Source: Pseudomonadaceae bacterium UBA5811 (lineage in GTDB: Bacteria > Pseudomonadota > Gammaproteobacteria > Pseudomonadales > Pseudomonadaceae). From it: 12,650 bases of DNA. The position numbers were made by a program, and so were the translations under genes. The stretch spans positions 1 through 12,650 of the forward strand of contig DIDB01000202.1 in NCBI GenBank assembly GCA_002417905.1, in the 5' to 3' direction. Below, in pieces: positions 9,883 through 12,650 of the stretch (its first letter is position 1; every line of letters starts with the position of its first letter). Below the pieces are notes generated by a model, which did not search any database, had not been told where the DNA came from, and saw only the letters and a list, made by a program, of their open reading frames with translations.

Positions 9883-10988
9883 ATCCCCGCGTTCGGCTCC
9901 GGATCTTCCGGAGCCGCCTCTTTCCGGCCCTCCGGCCTGCGATCCTGCCCACCATCGGCAAACAGCGACCACGCTGAAATAAACAGCGCGGCAATCAGTG
10001 GTCCCAGAATAAAACCGTTCAGGCTGAATACGGCCAGTCCCCCCAGGGTGGAAACCAGCACCAGATAGTCCGGCATCCGGGTGTCCTTGCCTACCAGCAC
10101 CGGGCGCAGCAGGCTGTCCACCAGGCCGATTACCAGCACGCAGAACGCCGTCAGGATCAGGGCTTTCAGTGGATCGCCGTTCAGGAAATAGAACAGGGCC
10201 ACCGGCCCCCAGACAATCCCGGCACCAATGGCCGGCAGCAACGACAGAAAAGCCATCACCACCCCCCACAGAAATGCCTCCGGGATCTCCAAGATGGCGA
10301 AGATCAGGCCGCCCAGTACGCCCTGGCTCAGGGCAATCACGATATTGCCTTTCAGGGTGGCCCGGACAACCCGGGTCAGCCGGCTGAACAGCCGGCGCTT
10401 GCGGGTATGGCTCAGTGGTATCCCGGTATACAGGCGCACGACCGTGTCCCGGCCGTCACGGATAAAAAAGAACAGGGTATAAACCATGATGCCGAAGGAC
10501 AGCACAAACTCGAAGGTGCCCTGGCCAAAGCTGTACACCTGGCTGGCCAGCAGCTGGCTGGTATGCAGGGCACCGGCAGCCAGCTCCCGGCGAATATTTT
10601 CCACATTGCCATAGCCGGATGCGTTCAGCTGGCGGACCAGCGGCTCCGGCAGCATGGCCTTGATCCGGCCAAGGTATTCATCCAGGTTGATCTGGCCACT
10701 CTGGATTGACTGGTAGAGATCAGCCGCCTGCTGCACCAGCATGGTGGTCAGGACGCTCATCGGCAGCACCGCCAGCAGCAGGCAGGCCAGCAGGGTCAGC
10801 AGGGCAGTCCAGTTGTCATGCCCGGGATAACGGCGCTGCAGGCGACGCTGCATGGGGGCAAACACAATGGCCAGGATCACGGCCCAGAACAGTGCGCCAT
10901 AGTAGGGCAGAAGAATCCAGATAAACGCACAGGACACCAGAATCAGCAGGGTCAGGAAAAACCACTGCTCCATTCGCGCATTAGCCAT
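9879..10988 (-). CDS. AI-2E/PerM-family (UPF0118) membrane transporter
   Basis: This 369-residue integral membrane protein is of the AI-2E transporter family (Pfam PF01594), with a layout like E. coli YdiK (370 aa). Hydrophobic segments lie at about 10-44, 60-83, 158-176, 215-235, 238-268, 274-295 and 305-344, around a soluble stretch at about 85-155. Family marks are FFIRDGRD (174-181), LVDSLLRPVLVGK (289-301) and NGFILGPLIAALF (324-336). Substrates vary in this family: autoinducer-2 efflux was described for TqsA, and Na+/H+ exchange was reported for a Halobacillus member. No substrate can be assigned here. The ATG at 10986-10988 is chosen because AAGGA lies seven bases upstream. An in-frame ATG at 11016-11018 would add ten residues but has no such site. 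The charged, proline-rich tail (about 346-369) overlaps the nuo terminator candidate. Confidence 0.9.
   Translation of the reverse strand: MANARMEQWFFLTLLILVSCAFIWILLPYYGALFWAVILAIVFAPMQRRLQRRYPGHDNWTALLTLLACLLLAVLPMSVLTTMLVQQAADLYQSIQSGQINLDEYLGRIKAMLPEPLVRQLNASGYGNVENIRRELAAGALHTSQLLASQVYSFGQGTFEFVLSFGIMVYTLFFFIRDGRDTVVRLYTGIPLSHTRKRRLFSRLTRVVRATLKGNIVIALSQGVLGGLIFAILEIPEAFLWGVVMAFLSLLPAIGAGIVWGPVALFYFLNGDPLKALILTAFCVLVIGLVDSLLRPVLVGKDTRMPDYLVLVSTLGGLAVFSLNGFILGPLIAALFISAWSLFADGGQDRRPEGRKEAAPEDPEPNAGI
9894..9916 (+). terminator. Stem-loop after nuoN, likely transcription terminator
   Basis: A perfect 10-bp inverted repeat, CGGCTCCGGA (9894-9903) and TCCGGAGCCG (9907-9916), with a three-base loop, begins 11 bases after the nuoN stop. 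It is followed by CCTCTTT, a poor but pyrimidine-only tract. It lies wholly within the last codons of the convergent membrane-protein gene (residues Ala-Pro-Glu-Asp-Pro-Glu-Pro). As an intrinsic terminator it would best serve the nuo operon. In the reverse direction the stem is followed by AACGCGGGGATTT, so it fits that strand less well. The structure is seen; the function is inferred. Confidence 0.55.
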
Positions 10989-10995
10989 GGGGCGG

Positions 10996-11000
10996 TCCTT
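10996..11000 (-). promoter_or_regulatory. Ribosome binding site of the AI-2E-family gene
   Basis: Read on the minus strand this is AAGGA, followed by a seven-base spacer and the ATG at 10988. It decides the start codon against the upstream in-frame ATG at 11018, which is preceded only by a GC-rich inverted repeat. Confidence 0.7.
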
Positions 11001-11068
11001 GAATAACAGACGGAACATGTCTGCCGGTCCGGCAACAGTCTCCTCTGGCCCGGCAGCGGCCTGATGCG

Positions 11069-11074
11069 GATAAT
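11069..11074 (+). promoter_or_regulatory. Possible -10 element of a queD promoter
   Basis: GATAAT matches the sigma-70 -10 consensus in five of six positions. It would place a transcript start near 11081, about 33 bases before the chosen queD start. The -35 region is poor: TGGCCC at 11046-11051 with a 17-base spacer matches at only three positions. The call rests on the -10 alone and on the need for a promoter in this 125-bp divergent gap. I see no preQ1 riboswitch-like fold in the leader. Confidence 0.25.
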
Positions 11075-11113
11075 GCCTGACCCGGCCATCTTATTTTGCC
11101 AGCGAGTCCTGAC

Positions 11114-11476
11114 GTGGAAATTTTCAAAGAGTTCACTTTTGAATCCGCCCATCACCTGCCCCATGTGCCCGCAGGGCATAAATGTGGCCGTCTGCATGGC
11201 CATTCATTCCGGGCAGCCATTTATCTGCGTGGCCCGGTTGATCCACAGACCGGCTGGATTCGTGACTTTGGCGAGATCAAGGCGATTTTCCAGCCGGTTT
11301 ATGATCAGCTGGACCACCACTATCTGAATGAAATTCCAGGGCTGGAAAACCCTACCAGCGAAAACCTGGCCCGCTGGATCTGGCGCCAGCTCAAACCCCG
11401 GGTGCCAGAGCTGTCCAGAGTGCGTATCCACGAAACCTGCACCAGCGGCTGTGAATACTGCGGAGAGGACGACTAG
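11114..11476 (+). CDS. queD: 6-carboxy-5,6,7,8-tetrahydropterin synthase (QueD)
   Basis: This enzyme converts 7,8-dihydroneopterin triphosphate to 6-carboxytetrahydropterin, the second step of queuosine precursor (preQ1) synthesis, in the cytoplasm. The 120-residue product is very close to E. coli QueD (121 aa). Zinc ligands are His13, His28 and His30 (motifs FESAHHLP and GRLHGHSF). Catalytic residues are Cys24 (GHKCG), Asp67-His68 (LDHHYLN) and Glu107 (HETCTSGC). The start is uncertain. No ATG lies between the upstream in-frame stop at 11078 and the conserved core, so I chose GTG at 11114, with a weak GCGAG seven bases upstream. TTG at 11096 would add six residues. The C-terminus has an extra cysteine (Cys116), giving Cys109-x3-Cys113-x2-Cys116. 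The gene diverges from the AI-2E-family gene and converges on nfuA. Confidence 0.95.
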   Translation: MEIFKEFTFESAHHLPHVPAGHKCGRLHGHSFRAAIYLRGPVDPQTGWIRDFGEIKAIFQPVYDQLDHHYLNEIPGLENPTSENLARWIWRQLKPRVPELSRVRIHETCTSGCEYCGEDD

Positions 11477-11513
11477 CCGGCAGCCCGGGCCATCGGCGCT
11501 ACAAAGGCCGGCT
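11475..11513. repeat. Inverted repeat spanning the queD/nfuA convergent stop codons
   Basis: Seven-base arms AGCCGGC (11475-11481) and GCCGGCT (11507-11513) enclose 25 bases that include the palindrome GCCCGGGC (11483-11490). The arms touch the stop codons of both convergent genes. A bidirectional terminator is possible by position, but there is no T-run on either side and the loop is long, so the role is uncertain. Confidence 0.25.
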
Positions 11514-12100
11514 CAGAGATAGGCATTATCCCGCTGGCTGTGGTCGGTCATGTCACGGACGCCTTTCAGCTCCGGCACCCGGGCCAGCAGGGTTTTCTCG
11601 ACCCCCTCTTTCAGGGTGGCATCCACCATGCTGCAGCCCTGGCAGCCGCCGCCAAAGCGCAGCACGGCAATACCGTCCTCAACAATCTCTACCAGACTGA
11701 CCTGGCCCCCATGGTCGGCCAGCCCAGGGTTGATTTCAGTCTGCAGGTAGTAATTGACCCGCTCGGGCAGCGGGCTGTCCTCGCTGATCATCGGCACCTT
11801 GGCGTTGGGTGCCCGGATGGTCAGCTGCCCCCCCATCCGGTCAGCGGCATAATCCACCTCGGCCTCTTCCAGAAACGGCTGGCTGGTGGCATCGACCCAG
11901 ACGGTAAAGTCTTTCAGGGCCAGGGCCTCATCGTCCGGCTTTTCCTCACCGGGCCGGCAATAGGCCAGGCAGCTTTCGGCGTAGGGCGTTCCCGGCTGGG
12001 TGACAAAAATGCGGATACCCATGCCCGGACTGTCCTGTTTGCCCAGAAGTTCGGCCAGATAGCCCTGGGCAGCCTCGGTAATGCGCACGGTACTCATCAT
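11513..12100 (-). CDS. nfuA: Fe-S cluster carrier/biogenesis protein NfuA
   Basis: This cytoplasmic scaffold/carrier binds a [4Fe-4S] cluster, bridged between two subunits in E. coli, and hands it to target enzymes, notably under iron or oxidative stress. The 195-residue product has the two-domain layout of E. coli NfuA (191 aa). A degenerate A-type domain spans about 1-105, with [10 protein letters not shown] near 33-42. The Nfu domain spans about 110-195 and holds the cluster-binding Cys153-x2-Cys156 ([17 protein letters not shown]). It ends in the family's [12 protein letters not shown] motif. Two adjacent ATGs (12100 and 12097) could both serve; AAGGAG lies five or eight bases upstream. 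The gene follows cti on the same strand after 71 bases and has its own promoter candidate. A role in supplying complex I clusters is inference from function, not shown by the position. Confidence 0.96.
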   Translation of the reverse strand: MMSTVRITEAAQGYLAELLGKQDSPGMGIRIFVTQPGTPYAESCLAYCRPGEEKPDDEALALKDFTVWVDATSQPFLEEAEVDYAADRMGGQLTIRAPNAKVPMISEDSPLPERVNYYLQTEINPGLADHGGQVSLVEIVEDGIAVLRFGGGCQGCSMVDATLKEGVEKTLLARVPELKGVRDMTDHSQRDNAYL

Positions 12101-12105
12101 GAATA

Positions 12106-12111
12106 CTCCTT
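12106..12111 (-). promoter_or_regulatory. Ribosome binding site of nfuA
   Basis: Minus-strand AAGGAG is a strong Shine-Dalgarno. It is five bases before the first ATG (12100) and eight before the second (12097), so it does not clearly separate the two. The protein family often starts close to the second methionine. Confidence 0.75.
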
Positions 12112-12127
12112 CTGGATAGTGCCAGGC

Positions 12128-12156
12128 AGTGTACGCCAGGCGCTTTCCAGGGCCAA
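12128..12156 (-). promoter_or_regulatory. Candidate sigma-70 promoter of nfuA
   Basis: On the minus strand TTGGCC (12156-12151) and TACACT (12133-12128) are separated by 17 bases. Each hexamer matches consensus at four of six positions. A start near 12121 would leave a leader of about 20 bases containing the AAGGAG. The site lies in the 71-bp gap after cti. Read-through from cti is an alternative. Confidence 0.35.
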
Positions 12157-12171
12157 ATTCCGGCCGGCGGG

Positions 12172-12650
12172 CTACAGGTTCTCATAGCGGTTCATGTCCA
12201 GTACCCCGGCCTCCCGGGGCTCGCGCTCCTGCTGGTAACGGGTCAGGTCGCTGAAGTAGAACCAGAAACGCGGGTGGGAGCGACGGATCCCCCAGCGGGC
12301 CACGACGCCCTGCTCAAAGGCGCTGGCATCGGCCCCGGCCTGCTCCAGTGCCCGGACAAACTGCGGCACCTCGCTGGCCGGCAGATCAAACATGAAGTTG
12401 GGATAGCTGGTCAGCAGCCCGGGGTAAACCGTCAGGGTGTCCTGCTCCGGCTGGTAACGCCAGGACTCGCCCAGCATAAAAGCCACATTGCTGTGGGCCC
12501 GGTTACGCATCAGGCTATAGATTTCCCGCTGGCCATCCGGCAGGACCACCCGCAGCAGGCTGGCCTCCGGGAGCTGCTGCACGACCGGCAGCCGGCTGGC
12601 CGGGCGGTTGGTCAGCCGGCTCAGGGCCTGACCGGCCACCTGCAGGGCCG
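12172..12650 (-). CDS. cti: Fatty acid cis/trans isomerase, C-terminal part (cut by window edge)
   Basis: Cti converts cis double bonds of membrane phospholipid acyl chains to trans, a rapid response to solvents, heat or other membrane stress. The enzyme is periplasmic and carries a c-type haem. Only the last 158 residues are in the window, ending at the TAG (12174-12172). The family is usually near 760-790 aa, so the signal peptide and the haem CXXCH lie beyond the right edge and cannot be checked. The call rests on features I recall from the family's C-terminus: the [17 protein letters not shown] stretch, the [18 protein letters not shown] stretch, a [14 protein letters not shown] motif, and the ending [12 protein letters not shown]. 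It is read towards nfuA, 71 bases away. No obvious terminator lies between them, so partial co-transcription is possible. Confidence 0.87.
   Translation of the reverse strand, partial: ALQVAGQALSRLTNRPASRLPVVQQLPEASLLRVVLPDGQREIYSLMRNRAHSNVAFMLGESWRYQPEQDTLTVYPGLLTSYPNFMFDLPASEVPQFVRALEQAGADASAFEQGVVARWGIRRSHPRFWFYFSDLTRYQQEREPREAGVLDMNRYENL

Noticed and set aside
8926..10269. Long minus-strand open frame (447 codons) across nuoN and the AI-2E-family gene
   Set aside because: It runs through two well-supported genes in other frames and has the same Gln/Gly/His-rich shadow composition.
11019..11113. preQ1 riboswitch upstream of queD
   Set aside because: I looked for the compact hairpin with an A-rich tail overlapping the ribosome binding site and did not see one. 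The leader is short and GC-rich.
11438..11461. Radical-SAM protein, from the CX3CX2C in this frame
   Set aside because: The motif is at the extreme C-terminus of a 120-residue protein with all QueD catalytic and zinc residues. Radical-SAM enzymes carry it near the N-terminus of a much larger barrel.
12121..12140. Direct repeat GCCAGG with a 14-base period upstream of nfuA
   Set aside because: Only two six-base copies exist in GC-rich DNA, so chance is enough to explain them; they do not resemble any operator I know.

Overview
The window looks like an ordinary chromosomal region of a gammaproteobacterium with GC-rich DNA. The complex I proteins read like those I remember from Escherichia and especially Pseudomonas. 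The last gene is a fatty acid cis/trans isomerase, a family known from Pseudomonas, Vibrio and other marine or soil gammaproteobacteria. A member of the Pseudomonadales/Oceanospirillales neighbourhood is my best guess; the sequence alone does not fix the genus.

Positions 1-9882 hold the downstream two thirds of a proton-pumping NADH:quinone oxidoreductase (complex I) operon on the + strand. The order is nuoG (5' end cut by the window edge), nuoH, nuoI, nuoJ, nuoK, nuoL, nuoM, nuoN. Genes are packed tightly: ATGA overlaps at G/H, J/K and K/L, and gaps of 9-24 bases elsewhere, so one polycistronic message is expected. All cluster-ligand cysteines of the visible part of NuoG and of NuoI are present. 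The charged membrane residues of NuoH, K, L, M and N are also present, so the complex looks functional. nuoA-F should lie just upstream.

Positions 9879-10988 (- strand) carry an AI-2E/PerM-family membrane protein. It converges on nuoN and shares a TTAA in which both stop codons overlap. A perfect 10-bp stem-loop inside its last codons is the best candidate for the nuo terminator. A 125-bp gap, the largest non-coding stretch in the window, separates it from the divergent queD (+ strand, queuosine precursor synthesis). queD converges on nfuA (- strand, Fe-S carrier). Upstream of nfuA on the same strand is the 3' end of cti (membrane fatty acid isomerase), cut by the right edge.

Functionally, the nuo genes encode the respiratory pump. 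NfuA plausibly helps supply Fe-S clusters to proteins such as NuoG and NuoI. Cti adjusts membrane lipid order under stress. QueD serves tRNA modification. I saw no mobile element, CRISPR array, RNA gene or sign of recent transfer, and no undescribed system. The observations worth a second look are small: the terminator embedded in a coding end, an extra cysteine in QueD forming a CX3CX2C cluster, and the non-ATG start of queD.
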